The notes under the pieces are model-generated. The model was not told the DNA's origin and made no database searches. It was given only the letters and a program-made list of their open reading frames with translations. From assembly GCA_963676655.2 (NCBI GenBank), contig CAXXKX010000003.1:2914001-2978000 (forward strand): a stretch of 64,000 nucleotides of DNA, written 5' to 3'. The position numbers and the translations under genes were made by a program. Positions 36,244 to 45,181 of this stretch are shown here, piece after piece (position 1 is the stretch's first letter; every line of letters starts with the position of its first letter). This DNA comes from G963676655 sp963676655 (GTDB lineage: Bacteria > Verrucomicrobiota > Lentisphaeria > Victivallales > Victivallaceae).

Positions 36244-36285
36244 AAATCGTTATCAGCACTGATGTAATCGATGTTAGCATTGATT
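36244..36285 (+). promoter_or_regulatory. Operator copy 2, upstream of the GH4 gene
   Basis: AAATCGTTA (36244-36252) and AATCGATGTTAGCATTGATT (36266-36285), 18 of 20 identical to copy 1 in the palindrome. It is 69 bp before the GH4 start, a usual place for an AraC activator site. Confidence 0.65.
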
Positions 36286-36354
36286 TTGCAGGAAAGGTGA
36301 TATAAACTTAAAAATAGAAACAAAACTTAATATTTTAAGGAGATTCAAATTATA

Positions 36355-37686
36355 ATGACTCGCAATACTAAAATAACCATTGTTGGTGGAGGCAGTTATG
36401 TATGGGGACCACGGCTGCTTTGTGATTTAGTTCAAACACCTGAGTTTGAAAATAGTGATGTTATGCTCCTGGATATCAATTTAAAAGCTGCGGAAGAAAT
36501 GAAAGCGGCTTTGGATCGAGTTTGTGCTGAAAATAATAAGAATTTTCGTTTCATAGCTACCAGTAATGAGGAAGAAGCGTTCAAAGACACTGATTTTGTA
36601 ATAATAACAATTTCAACCGGTGGTCTTGATATGATGAAACACGATCTGGACATTCCTGATAAATATGGCATTTACCAGACAGTCGGCGATTCAGTCGGTC
36701 CAGGCGGCTGGTCAAGGCTTTTAAGAAACGTGCCAGTTCTCGTAAACATGGCGCGCAAAATTGAAAAGCTTTCACCGAACGCAGTGATCCTTAACTATAC
36801 GAACCCAATGGCGGGTCTTACCGGAGCGATATGTGAAACTACTGATTTAAGAACTGTCGGGTTGTGTCACGGAATGTTTGGCACACGGCACTATATTGCA
36901 CGTATTCTCGGAGTTAATAAAGAGGATATTTCTATTCGTTTTGGTGGAGTTAACCACTTTTTCTGGATTTGGGAATTCAGTGTTAAAGGTGAAGATGGCT
37001 ACCAGTTATTACGCGATAAACTCAATGGTGACAGCCTGGTAAAATATGACAAAGCAAGTGATGACCCGGTTGGGTTTTCTGAGAAGAATCATCTTTTATT
37101 CGCTGAAATGTATGAAAATTACGGATACCTGAATTATGTTGCTGACCGGCATACGTGTGAATATTTTACTCCTTACCTTACAGATCTGGAAATGATGGAA
37201 AAATTCAAGCTGGAAAGATCCCCGGTGTCAAGGCGCCGGAAAAATTATGGGATAAAACGTCAATTTACGCTTGACCTTGCCACAGGTAAAGAGAAAATTA
37301 TCGAGGCGAGTTGCGAGACTGCGATTGATATTATGAAGGCAATGGTCAATAATGAACCGTTTGTCGATGTAGTCAACCTGCCGAACATCGGGCAAATTGA
37401 AAATCTGCCTAGAAATGCAGTTGTAGAAACACTTGGATTGGTTGACGGTTGTGGTTTTGCTCCGATAAGCATGGGAAAAATGCCGGAAACTGTCAGGCAT
37501 TTGACTGAAGTTCACTGCCATGTACAGTTGATGACGCTGGAAGCCGGAATGACCGGAAATAAAAAACTGGCATTTGAGGCGTTAATGCTTGATCCATTGT
37601 GTGCCGGATTGGCTCCGTCGGATGTCAAAAAAATGGGTCAGGAACTATTAGACGCGACCAAAGAATATTTGCCCCAATTTAAATAA
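36355..37686 (+). CDS. GH4-family NAD-dependent glycosidase (alpha-galactosidase/alpha-glucosidase type)
   Basis: 443 aa, cytoplasmic. The N-terminus TKITIVGGGSYVWGP is the Rossmann NAD site of GH4. Further family motifs: LLDI near residue 40, DIPDKYGIYQTVGDSVGPGG, NYTNPM, GLCHG with the metal-ligand Cys, and GVNHF with its His. GH4 enzymes cleave glycosides by a redox-elimination mechanism using NAD and Mn; subgroup (alpha-galactosidase, alpha-glucosidase or alpha-glucuronidase) cannot be fixed. RBS AAGGAG 12 nt before the start. First gene of operon B after the divergent AraC regulator; the pseudopilin gene follows after 18 bp. Confidence 0.92.
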   Translation: MTRNTKITIVGGGSYVWGPRLLCDLVQTPEFENSDVMLLDINLKAAEEMKAALDRVCAENNKNFRFIATSNEEEAFKDTDFVIITISTGGLDMMKHDLDIPDKYGIYQTVGDSVGPGGWSRLLRNVPVLVNMARKIEKLSPNAVILNYTNPMAGLTGAICETTDLRTVGLCHGMFGTRHYIARILGVNKEDISIRFGGVNHFFWIWEFSVKGEDGYQLLRDKLNGDSLVKYDKASDDPVGFSEKNHLLFAEMYENYGYLNYVADRHTCEYFTPYLTDLEMMEKFKLERSPVSRRRKNYGIKRQFTLDLATGKEKIIEASCETAIDIMKAMVNNEPFVDVVNLPNIGQIENLPRNAVVETLGLVDGCGFAPISMGKMPETVRHLTEVHCHVQLMTLEAGMTGNKKLAFEALMLDPLCAGLAPSDVKKMGQELLDATKEYLPQFK

Positions 37687-37704
37687 CATAATAGAGGACG
37701 TGTA

Positions 37705-38421
37705 ATGAAAACAGAAAAAAAACGCAATTCGGAAAACATTAACACATTCACTTTAATTGAATTGCTGGTAGTGATAGCAATCATAGCAATTCTTGCGAGC
37801 ATGCTGTTGCCGGCTCTTAACCAGGCCCGGGATAAGGCTAAAACCATTTCCTGCGTCAACAATATGAAGCAGCTTGGGCTCAATGCCGGAATGTACCGTA
37901 ATGACTATGACTATCAGTTTCCCTGGAAATTTGATACTGGAGCCAGTGCGCAAAACACCCCTGAAGTACGTTGGTATTGGCATCAGGAGTTGTATGCTTA
38001 TACCGGTGTCACCAAGAGAATCGGCGTTGTCAATGCCACAGGACGTGGCCCGTTTGCCTGTCCATCTGTAGCCACCACGGAAACTGTCGACACTACTTTA
38101 TATGGTAGTTCCGGCGCGACTATTGGCGCTAACTCATATACGTATTACTACCCGGAACAGTTGAAGGGCGCACAGTTCAAAAAGCCGTCGCGCTTGATGA
38201 TGATGGCGGATGCTTATGATTTCTATATCAACCAGACTGTGGTTGCCGAATTAAAAAACCACGTTGCATACCGACACGGTAGCGGTAACAGCACTAACGC
38301 GCTTTACATGGATTTACACGCGAACACCCGGAAGGTAAATTCGTTTATGACCTCGAAAAACAGGTCGCCATTCTGGAGTTGCAACCCCCTGTACATCAAC
38401 AAAAACGATTTGGGATTTTAA
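37705..38421 (+). CDS. Pseudopilin-like protein, operon B
   Basis: 238 aa. N-helix FTLIELLVVIAIIAILASML at residues ~16-36, preceded by Thr rather than Gly, then LPALNQARDKAKTISCVNNMKQLG. The C-terminal HGSGNSTNALYMDLHA corresponds to the H-X9-DG tail with DG replaced by DL. The central region is Gly/Tyr-rich and variable. RBS GAGGACG. Second gene of operon B, as the pilin is in operon A. A terminator follows, so the distal operon genes may be transcribed at a lower level or from a separate promoter. Confidence 0.88.
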   Translation: MKTEKKRNSENINTFTLIELLVVIAIIAILASMLLPALNQARDKAKTISCVNNMKQLGLNAGMYRNDYDYQFPWKFDTGASAQNTPEVRWYWHQELYAYTGVTKRIGVVNATGRGPFACPSVATTETVDTTLYGSSGATIGANSYTYYYPEQLKGAQFKKPSRLMMMADAYDFYINQTVVAELKNHVAYRHGSGNSTNALYMDLHANTRKVNSFMTSKNRSPFWSCNPLYINKNDLGF

Positions 38422-38456
38422 TATCTGCAAATTTTCACCCGCTGTTGTTTTACATG

Positions 38457-38488
38457 AAGAGGGAGATGAGTTCCCTCTTTGTTCTTTT
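38457..38488 (+). terminator. Hairpin terminator after the operon B pseudopilin
   Basis: AAGAGGGA (38457-38464) pairs perfectly with TCCCTCTT (38472-38479), loop GATGAGT, followed by TGTTCTTTT. Located between the pilin and the DUF4838 gene. Confidence 0.75.
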
Positions 38489-38553
38489 AATTGTAAAAAC
38501 ACCGACAAATAGTTACATTAAACAAAAATAAATACCCTATGGAGAAATCAATA

Positions 38554-41001
38554 ATGTCTTGGAAAAATTTTATTATCATTCTCTGCATGAGCTTTGCCGG
38601 GTCAATTTTCGCGGGAATGACCATAGTGAAAAATGGCAAAGCTGAAGCAGAAATTGTTGTTCCGGAAAACGCTTTGTCAAGCATAAAATTTGCGGCAAAA
38701 GAAATACAACAGCATATCGAAAAAATTTCCGGCGCAAAACTACCCGTGGTTAATACTCCGAGTAGAGAGGTTCGAAATAAAATTTATATTGGCGGGAGTA
38801 AGTATACAAAAAAACTTGGAGTTGATGCTTCGGGCTTGAAAATGGAAGGCTTCCGGATTGTCAGCAAAAATGACGCGCTGGTAATAGTCGGGAAAAATAT
38901 GCAGCGTTTACCGATACCTACAGGAACATTTATACGTAACCGGAAAACCCGTCAGGAAGCGCAAAAAAAATGGCGGGAATTTACTGGAGAAAAAGATTGG
39001 ACTTTACGTGAAATAACAACTGCCAGAAACTATGATCCGGAACTGAAATTCTCTGCTCAAGACGCAACTGGTACACTATTTGGCGCTTATGAGTTTTTAG
39101 AACTTTTAGGTGTTCGCTGGTATATGCCGGGACATGATTTCGGTACTGTTATCCCGAAGAAGAAAACTATTGTAATACCTGATTTGAACATAAGCAGATC
39201 GCCTGAATTTCCTATTCGTTATTTTCACAGTTCATGGGGAAATAATAAACAGATGGCGTGGTTCAAACGACAGAAACTCGGCTGGTCCTATGTATATTGC
39301 TGTAATCATTTCCTCGACGTATTTATGAGTCCTGAAAATGTAAAAAAGCACCCTGAATATTTTGCGAAAGTCAACGGCAAATATGATACTAGAGGTTGCA
39401 CCGGCAGGTTTGGCCGCCCTAAACTAAGCAGTATAGAACTGAGAGTGGCGGCGACGAAATATGCTAAAAAGATGCTTGATTATGCTCCTGAATTATCTAT
39501 GATATCAATGGGCATGCCCGATGGTTGTAGTTTTATCGGCGATGAAGATGCTGCAGCATGGGATACGGAAAAAACTCGCGGCTATCATGGCAAGATGTCT
39601 GATTATGTATGGGATTTCAATAAATATATTGCAGACCGGCTCGAAAAGTCGCATCCTGACAAATATCTATCATACCTGGCATATCACGCTTATCTGAGAG
39701 CGCCTGAAAAGGTCGATAAGCTCAATAAAAATATTGCTCTGATAAAACTTGAAAAACTTGGTCATGATGGTCCGGTAAAAAGAAAACGGAAAGAGATGCT
39801 GGATTTACGTGAAGAATGGTTAGAAAAGTTGACCTCAGGGAAATTTTATATCTGGGATCACTGGCTTTTTCATACCGCTCAACGCTATCCAAGAGTTCCA
39901 GCCATTTTTACTAATTTGCTCCAGGAGGATATGCTTAAATTACGCGGCAAATGTGAAGGTAAATTTATTGAGCTTGGACTGACCAAAGCGGGAAAAGACA
40001 ATAGCGTCGGCTTGCCTGCCCTCAACCATTTGATGTATTACATTCAAGCTAAATTGTATTGGAATCCTGATCTTGATATGAAAGCTTTACTGGAGGAATA
40101 CTACAAGCTTTATTACGGCCCCGCCAATACAGAAATGAAAGAATTTTTCGAGTTCTCCGAAGAAGTATGGATGAGACCGGGTTCACGCAGTATGTCTTCG
40201 GCAAAAGGATTTCTGAAGCCCGAAGATGTAGACCGCTATTTTGATATTTTGAAACGGGCTAAGGCAAAAACTGAAAAAGGCAGTAATTACTATAAGCGTA
40301 TAGACTTGCTTGAAAATGAGATGGTTACACTCAAAACACTCTTTGATGACCTGAAAAGATCCGGTCCGACAATCAGAGGCAACTGGGTTACTGGTAAAAT
40401 ACCTGAAATTGATGGAGATTTGACAAAGTCCTTCTGGCTTGACAAAAAATTAAATAAATGGTACCCCATGAAAAATAATAAAACAGGGAGGCATGTGAAG
40501 AATCCTGCTTTAACTACCAGCGTCGCCTTCCGTAAAGCCAGGCACCATCTTATCATTGGGATTAAATGCAATGAAGATAAGATGGAATCTCTTAAGGCAA
40601 GCTGTACAAGCCCGGATAACAGCAGTATTTTCAATGATGACGTCGTTGAAGTTTATATTGAAACTCCTCAGCGTTCATACTTTAAAATAGTAGTTAACCC
40701 CAATGGCGCTTTGTTTGACGAATGTACCGATACTGAAATTGCCGCACGTGAGACTAAAACGGTAATGTGGACTCCCGGTATAAAAACCGGTGTCAAAAAA
40801 GGCAAAGACTTTTGGTCTGTTGAGCTTGTAATACCGCTTGAAGATTTTGGAGACATGCCTCCAAGCAGATCTCAACCATGGGGAGTAAATATTTTCAGAA
40901 CCCGCTTTGCGGGCGGTAAAGTTGAAAATTTTGCCATTTCACCGACAGGTGGTAAATATGCAGACTTATCCAAAATGGCGAACTTTGCAATAGGGAAATA
41001 A
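38554..41001 (+). CDS. Secreted DUF4838 glycoside-hydrolase-like protein with CBM9-like C-terminus
   Basis: About 815 aa. ATG 38554 is chosen over 38539 because GGAGAAA lies 8 nt upstream. Signal peptide WKNFIIILCMSFAGSIFAG. Residues ~20-125 resemble the alpha-glucuronidase N-terminal fold (VVPENALSSIKFAAKEIQQHIEKISG). The central ~400 residues match DUF4838 (GAYEFLELLGVRWYMPG, YFHSSWGNNKQ, ISMGMPDG, YLAYHAYLRAPEKV, WNPDLDMKALLEEYYKLYYG). The last ~190 residues are a CBM9-like domain (PEIDGDLTKSFW, FNDDVVEVYIETP, WSVELVIPLEDFG, WGVNIFRTR). DUF4838 proteins occur widely in glycan loci; the reaction is not established. Confidence 0.85.
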   Translation: MSWKNFIIILCMSFAGSIFAGMTIVKNGKAEAEIVVPENALSSIKFAAKEIQQHIEKISGAKLPVVNTPSREVRNKIYIGGSKYTKKLGVDASGLKMEGFRIVSKNDALVIVGKNMQRLPIPTGTFIRNRKTRQEAQKKWREFTGEKDWTLREITTARNYDPELKFSAQDATGTLFGAYEFLELLGVRWYMPGHDFGTVIPKKKTIVIPDLNISRSPEFPIRYFHSSWGNNKQMAWFKRQKLGWSYVYCCNHFLDVFMSPENVKKHPEYFAKVNGKYDTRGCTGRFGRPKLSSIELRVAATKYAKKMLDYAPELSMISMGMPDGCSFIGDEDAAAWDTEKTRGYHGKMSDYVWDFNKYIADRLEKSHPDKYLSYLAYHAYLRAPEKVDKLNKNIALIKLEKLGHDGPVKRKRKEMLDLREEWLEKLTSGKFYIWDHWLFHTAQRYPRVPAIFTNLLQEDMLKLRGKCEGKFIELGLTKAGKDNSVGLPALNHLMYYIQAKLYWNPDLDMKALLEEYYKLYYGPANTEMKEFFEFSEEVWMRPGSRSMSSAKGFLKPEDVDRYFDILKRAKAKTEKGSNYYKRIDLLENEMVTLKTLFDDLKRSGPTIRGNWVTGKIPEIDGDLTKSFWLDKKLNKWYPMKNNKTGRHVKNPALTTSVAFRKARHHLIIGIKCNEDKMESLKASCTSPDNSSIFNDDVVEVYIETPQRSYFKIVVNPNGALFDECTDTEIAARETKTVMWTPGIKTGVKKGKDFWSVELVIPLEDFGDMPPSRSQPWGVNIFRTRFAGGKVENFAISPTGGKYADLSKMANFAIGK

Positions 41002-41010
41002 CGAATAATT

Positions 41011-42600
41011 ATGACTAAGCCCAACATACTTTTATTGTTTACTGATCAGCAGCGTATTGATACGATCAATGCGGCTGGAGCAAGCCATATGCATACGCCA
41101 AATCTTGACCGTCTGGTCAAGGAAGGTTGTCTCTATACAAACGCTTACTCGCCTAATCCGGTTTGTATGCCAGCCAGACATAACCTGATCACCGGTTTGC
41201 CAGCCAGATTCCATAGTTTTGCGACTAACAGCGGAAAGCCTTTGGGATATGATATGCCGGTGCTCCCAAAGATCCTGTCTGATAACGGTTATGACACTCG
41301 GGCTATTGGTAAGATGCACTTTAAACCTGTACGCCGCCATCATGGTTTCAATAAAATGGAGTTGATGGAGGAATGTCCGGGATTCAGGGAAGACGACGAA
41401 TACACTATGTATTTGAAAGAAAATGGTTTGGGCAATATACTTAATATTCATGGAATTCGTAACCTGCTTTATTATCTGCCGCAACGTTCATTGATCCCTG
41501 AAGAGCATCATGGTTCGACCTGGGTTGCGGACAGGTCAGTGAAATATATAAAGGAAAATAAGGGAAGGCGTCCGTTTTTTCTCTGGTCGAGCTGGATTGC
41601 TCCTCATCCGCCTTTTGATATTCCTGATTCATATGCTGATATGTATAAAGACAAGGACTTGCCTGAAGTTTTTAAAAGCAAAACCCCGGTTTCATGGGCT
41701 ACTGAACTCAGGGGGACTATCCCCGGTATTCCCGAAGAGAAATGGGACGAATATGTTCGCCGGATGCGTGAAGTATACTATAGTTCAGTTTCTTTCGTGG
41801 ACCACAATATCGGCAAAGTGCTTGACGCTTTGGAAGAAGCCGGACAGATGGATAATACGATTATAATTTTCACCTCAGATCATGGTGAAATGCTGGGGGA
41901 TCATGGCTCTTTTGGAAAATCATGTGCGTACGATTCGTCTGCGAGAATTCCTTTTATCATTCGTTATCCGGAAAAATTCAAGCCGGGAAGTATCAATCAC
42001 GATTTTTGCGATTTGAACGATATCCTTCCGACAATCCTTGACCTTACAGGTATAGATTATCCCGGAAAGATTGAATTGCCCGGAGGATCCCTGTTGAAGG
42101 ACAGCAAAGACCGGCGATATCAATATATGGAATTCGGTTCCGGAGTATACCGCTGGATTGCCATCCGGGACAGAGATTTTAAATACATTTATCATTACCG
42201 GGGGCCTTATGAAGAACTGTTTGATATGAATAACGACCCTGAAGAAAGTATCAATCTGCTTTATGAACAAGCAGACAAATATGCGGAAATAAGAAATAAA
42301 CTTAAATTTTCCCTGCTTGCATATGAAAAAAAATGGGGTTTGGAAGACGCAACAAATGATACAGGTTTTACTATTTTTCCCGAACCTGAGGAAAAAGATG
42401 AGGCAGGTATCAATAAAGCGTTTCCTAAATTTCAGCACCAGATACAGGAACCGGAGGAATATGCATCCATGAACGATTTTTCTGATGAAGTTTTACAAGT
42501 AATAAATAAAGAAGAACTTTCTCACTTGGAACATTTAGATCTTGAACAGTGGCTTGCCAAAGGCGGTCCTGAAAAGTTAATAAAATCATACATAAAATAA
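41011..42600 (+). CDS. Type I sulfatase (arylsulfatase family)
   Basis: 529 aa without a signal peptide, so apparently cytoplasmic. N-terminal metal site KPNILLLFTDQQR. The formylglycine motif is C52-M-P-A-R (CxPxR) in PNPVCMPARHNLITG. A second metal site is TSDHGEMLGDHGSFGKSCAYDSSARIPFIIRYP. The C-terminus has the usual small subdomain (YKYIYHYRGPYEELFDMNNDPEESINL). Removes sulfate esters from sugars after conversion of Cys52 to formylglycine; no maturing enzyme is encoded in this window. Nine bases separate it from the DUF4838 gene and six from the deacetylase gene, so it is co-transcribed with both. Confidence 0.93.
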   Translation: MTKPNILLLFTDQQRIDTINAAGASHMHTPNLDRLVKEGCLYTNAYSPNPVCMPARHNLITGLPARFHSFATNSGKPLGYDMPVLPKILSDNGYDTRAIGKMHFKPVRRHHGFNKMELMEECPGFREDDEYTMYLKENGLGNILNIHGIRNLLYYLPQRSLIPEEHHGSTWVADRSVKYIKENKGRRPFFLWSSWIAPHPPFDIPDSYADMYKDKDLPEVFKSKTPVSWATELRGTIPGIPEEKWDEYVRRMREVYYSSVSFVDHNIGKVLDALEEAGQMDNTIIIFTSDHGEMLGDHGSFGKSCAYDSSARIPFIIRYPEKFKPGSINHDFCDLNDILPTILDLTGIDYPGKIELPGGSLLKDSKDRRYQYMEFGSGVYRWIAIRDRDFKYIYHYRGPYEELFDMNNDPEESINLLYEQADKYAEIRNKLKFSLLAYEKKWGLEDATNDTGFTIFPEPEEKDEAGINKAFPKFQHQIQEPEEYASMNDFSDEVLQVINKEELSHLEHLDLEQWLAKGGPEKLIKSYIK

Positions 42601-42606
42601 AGGAAT

Positions 42607-43467
42607 ATGGATATGGAAACTCAGAAAGTAATGTCAATAGGTGCACATGCCGACGATATTGAAGCTCACAGCGGAGGAACTCTGCTCAAATGCCGCGATA
42701 ACAAATATGAGATCGTTTATGTAATGACCACCAATAATATGTCCGGTTCTCTTGCCGAATTACACCCGGATGGAAAAGTTACGCATCGCGGAGCTCCGCC
42801 TGAGGAAGTTATGAAAGTTCGTAAACAAGAATGTGCTGATGCCGCTGCTATGCTGAATGCCACGGTCATTCATCTGGATCATCCGCAACGGCACTATCGT
42901 GACGCCGACAATGTCAAGCAGACAATCGAATACGGCAGCAAACCATTACCCAAAGGAATAAACCCCGAAGGTTTACCATCTATCCTGACTGCTTGTGAAG
43001 ATAAAGCCAGCATTAAAAGACTTGCGGATTTGATCCTTGAACATAATCCGTCATGTATCTTTGCTCATGGAGTAGCTACGCACAATATAGAACATCTCGC
43101 CAGTTGTTTGCTGTCGACTAATGCCTACTGGGAAGCGGTAAAAGCAGGTTTCAAGGGAGCATTGCTGCATTTTCGTGAAGATTTAACTTCTCTCGGACCG
43201 ATTAATGCTAAATTCGATACTTTTATTGATATTTCAGATTATCTTGATGAAAGAATGGAATTGCTCGGTAAGCACGTCTGCCAAATGCCGACCGCTCATC
43301 ATCCCGACCATGGGCATCGCCTGAGAGTTTTGAAAAAAGGCGTATGCTGTGGCTGCAGGGCCGCCGAAACCTTTACCTGGGTAAACCATCATCAAATGCC
43401 GGACATGGATTGTACTTTCCCTTTTTACAGCCCTCTGCTAGCTGAACTGGAACAAAACTCAAAATAA
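42607..43467 (+). CDS. PIG-L/LmbE-family deacetylase
   Basis: 286 aa. ATG 42607 or the in-frame ATG 42613 (better spaced from AAAGGA). Family motifs: SIGAHADDIEAHSGGTL (usual PHPDD appears as AHADD), VMTTNN and a Glu-rich RKQE-x-x-x-AA-x-ML helix, then IFAHGVATHNIEHL providing the third zinc ligand. PIG-L enzymes remove acetyl groups from N-acetyl sugars; here a sulfated or acetylated amino sugar would fit the neighbouring sulfatase. Cytoplasmic. Confidence 0.85.
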   Translation: MDMETQKVMSIGAHADDIEAHSGGTLLKCRDNKYEIVYVMTTNNMSGSLAELHPDGKVTHRGAPPEEVMKVRKQECADAAAMLNATVIHLDHPQRHYRDADNVKQTIEYGSKPLPKGINPEGLPSILTACEDKASIKRLADLILEHNPSCIFAHGVATHNIEHLASCLLSTNAYWEAVKAGFKGALLHFREDLTSLGPINAKFDTFIDISDYLDERMELLGKHVCQMPTAHHPDHGHRLRVLKKGVCCGCRAAETFTWVNHHQMPDMDCTFPFYSPLLAELEQNSK

Positions 43468-43481
43468 AAAAGAATTTTTTA

Positions 43482-43655
43482 ATGAATAATATTGTATTTA
43501 CAATGATGGATCAATTGCGTTTTGACGCTCTTGGTCATAGCGGTGAATTTCCGCTAAGAACTCCTGGTATTGATGCTCTTGTGGCATCCGGCACAAGCTT
43601 TGAAAACGCGATACTGGGACAGCGTTTCATGCTAAAAAAAGGCGATGTAAAATAA
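43482..43655 (+). pseudogene. Sulfatase N-terminal fragment
   Basis: Translation from ATG 43482 gives NIVFTMMDQLRFDALGHSG, then TPGIDALVASGTSFENAI, the start of a type I sulfatase up to just before where CxPxR would follow. It then leaves homology and stops at 43653-43655. The other ~450 codons are absent. It follows the deacetylase gene by 14 bp, so a second sulfatase gene once stood in this operon. Confidence 0.75.
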
Positions 43656-43786
43656 ATTGTTACATCAACAAAAATGCTGATAATGAGTTTGATTATTATA
43701 AGATAAAAGATGATCCGAATGGACAGAGTAATATGGGTAAATCATTTTCTGTAAATGACTTTGAGTCGGACATGGAAGAGCAGTAA
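43628..43786 (+). pseudogene. C-terminal fragment of an unidentified gene fused to the sulfatase remnant
   Basis: In a different frame from the sulfatase remnant, 43628-43786 encodes a 52-residue stretch that includes KINCYINKNADNEFDYYKIK and ends FSVNDFESDMEEQ and stop. It looks coding and lacks a start, so it is probably the tail of another gene joined to the sulfatase head by deletion. Confidence 0.4.
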
Positions 43787-43818
43787 AATAGAGTTTTAAT
43801 AGAAACTAAGAAATTCGA

Positions 43819-43848
43819 ATCTTACTTTTTCCGGAAAAAAAGTAAGAT
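43819..43848 (+). repeat. Perfect 12-bp inverted repeat upstream of the M20 gene
   Basis: ATCTTACTTTTT (43819-43830) and AAAAAGTAAGAT (43837-43848) with loop CCGGAA, 23 bp before the ATG of the amidohydrolase. No T-tract follows, so it is not a classical terminator; an mRNA processing or stability hairpin, or a scar of the deletion that removed the sulfatase, is possible. Confidence 0.6.
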
Positions 43849-43871
43849 CTGTGTTTACATAAAAGGTAACT

Positions 43872-45167
43872 ATGATTGATATAATTAAAAACGCAGCTGC
43901 AGAAATAGAGCAGAAAATTATTAATGCCAGAAGGGATTTTCATAAATATCCCGAGCTGGGCTACCGGGAGTTCAGAACCGCGTCACTGATTGCACGTAAA
44001 CTCAAAGATCTTGGCTGTGAAATAAAAATCGGCAGAGAAATAATGGATGCCGATACCAGATACGACCTGCCATCTGACGAAGTCCTCCAAAAAGAATTTA
44101 ACAGGGCTGTTGCACAGGGCGGAGACAAAGAGTTCCTGGAGCGGATAAAAGGTGGATTCACTGCGGTTGCTGCCATCATATCCAACGGCGAAGGTCCGGT
44201 TATAGGGATGAGAGTTGATATTGACGCTTTGCCGATAAAAGAAAGTTCCAGCGAAAAACATCCGCCTTGTAAGAATGGTTTTACATCTGTCAATGATGGA
44301 GTGATGCACGCTTGCGGGCACGATGCGCATGCCGCAACCGGATTGGGAATTGCTCAGATATTGATGAGATTAAAAGATCAAATAAAGGGTACTGTAAAAG
44401 TTATTTTTCAACCTGCCGAAGAAGGCGTTTGCGGAGCCTGTCCTATGGTGCAGTCAGGCTTCCTTGATGATATTGACCAAATTTTTACCATACATTATTC
44501 CAGCCAATGGTCTTCTGGAGATATCCTCTGCGTAAGAGCTCCAGGACACCTGGCGATTGCTAAATACGACGCGGTATTCACAGGCGAATCCGCGCATGCC
44601 GGAATGCAGCCTGAACTTGGAAAAAATGCCATGATCGCTGCTGCAAACGCTATACTTAATCTTTATGCGATACCACGCAACAGCAAAGGCGGTACTCGGA
44701 TAAATGTTGGCGGAATTAAAACCGAAGGTGGACGAAATATTATTTCAGATAAAGCCATTCTGGAAGTTGAATGCCGGGGGCAGACCAACAAAATTCAGGA
44801 TTATATGGACAAACACGTCAAACGCATCCTGAAAGCTTCGGCTGAAATAGCTGATTGCGAAGTAGAAATAATTCCAATGGGCAGTACTCCTGGCGGCGGC
44901 AGTGATGATGCTTGCGCGGATTTTGTTATGGAATATGCGCAAAAGACAGCCATCCTCAAACCCAGGACCGAACAAAGAAGTTATGGCAGTGAAGATTTTT
45001 ACTGGATGCTTGAAAGGGTACGTAAAAACGGCGGCACGGGCGCCAATATCAACATTGGCAGCGCTCCGGGCGGCAAAGCTCATTCTCCAGAATTCGACCT
45101 TAACGAATCCGTTTTAAAAGACGCGGCGGCATTTGTCTCTGGCTTGATATTGAACATCATGCAATAA
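43872..45167 (+). CDS. M20-family amidohydrolase, AbgA-like
   Basis: 431 aa, cytoplasmic. N-terminal RRDFHKYPELGYREFRTASLIA, metal site motifs GMRVDIDALPI, HACGHDAHA, FQPAEEG and the late HSPEFDLNE. An insertion near residues 55-90 (GREIMDADTRYDLPSDEVLQ) is shared with the AbgA subunit of p-aminobenzoyl-glutamate hydrolase and is absent from short hippurate hydrolases, so the AbgA branch is favoured. Hydrolyses an N-acyl amino acid-type amide bond; the substrate here is unknown. RBS AAAAGG. Unusual company for a glycan operon; the ceramidase-like gene follows after 14 bp. Confidence 0.88.
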   Translation: MIDIIKNAAAEIEQKIINARRDFHKYPELGYREFRTASLIARKLKDLGCEIKIGREIMDADTRYDLPSDEVLQKEFNRAVAQGGDKEFLERIKGGFTAVAAIISNGEGPVIGMRVDIDALPIKESSSEKHPPCKNGFTSVNDGVMHACGHDAHAATGLGIAQILMRLKDQIKGTVKVIFQPAEEGVCGACPMVQSGFLDDIDQIFTIHYSSQWSSGDILCVRAPGHLAIAKYDAVFTGESAHAGMQPELGKNAMIAAANAILNLYAIPRNSKGGTRINVGGIKTEGGRNIISDKAILEVECRGQTNKIQDYMDKHVKRILKASAEIADCEVEIIPMGSTPGGGSDDACADFVMEYAQKTAILKPRTEQRSYGSEDFYWMLERVRKNGGTGANINIGSAPGGKAHSPEFDLNESVLKDAAAFVSGLILNIMQ

Positions 45168-45181
45168 ATTCGAGATTTAAA

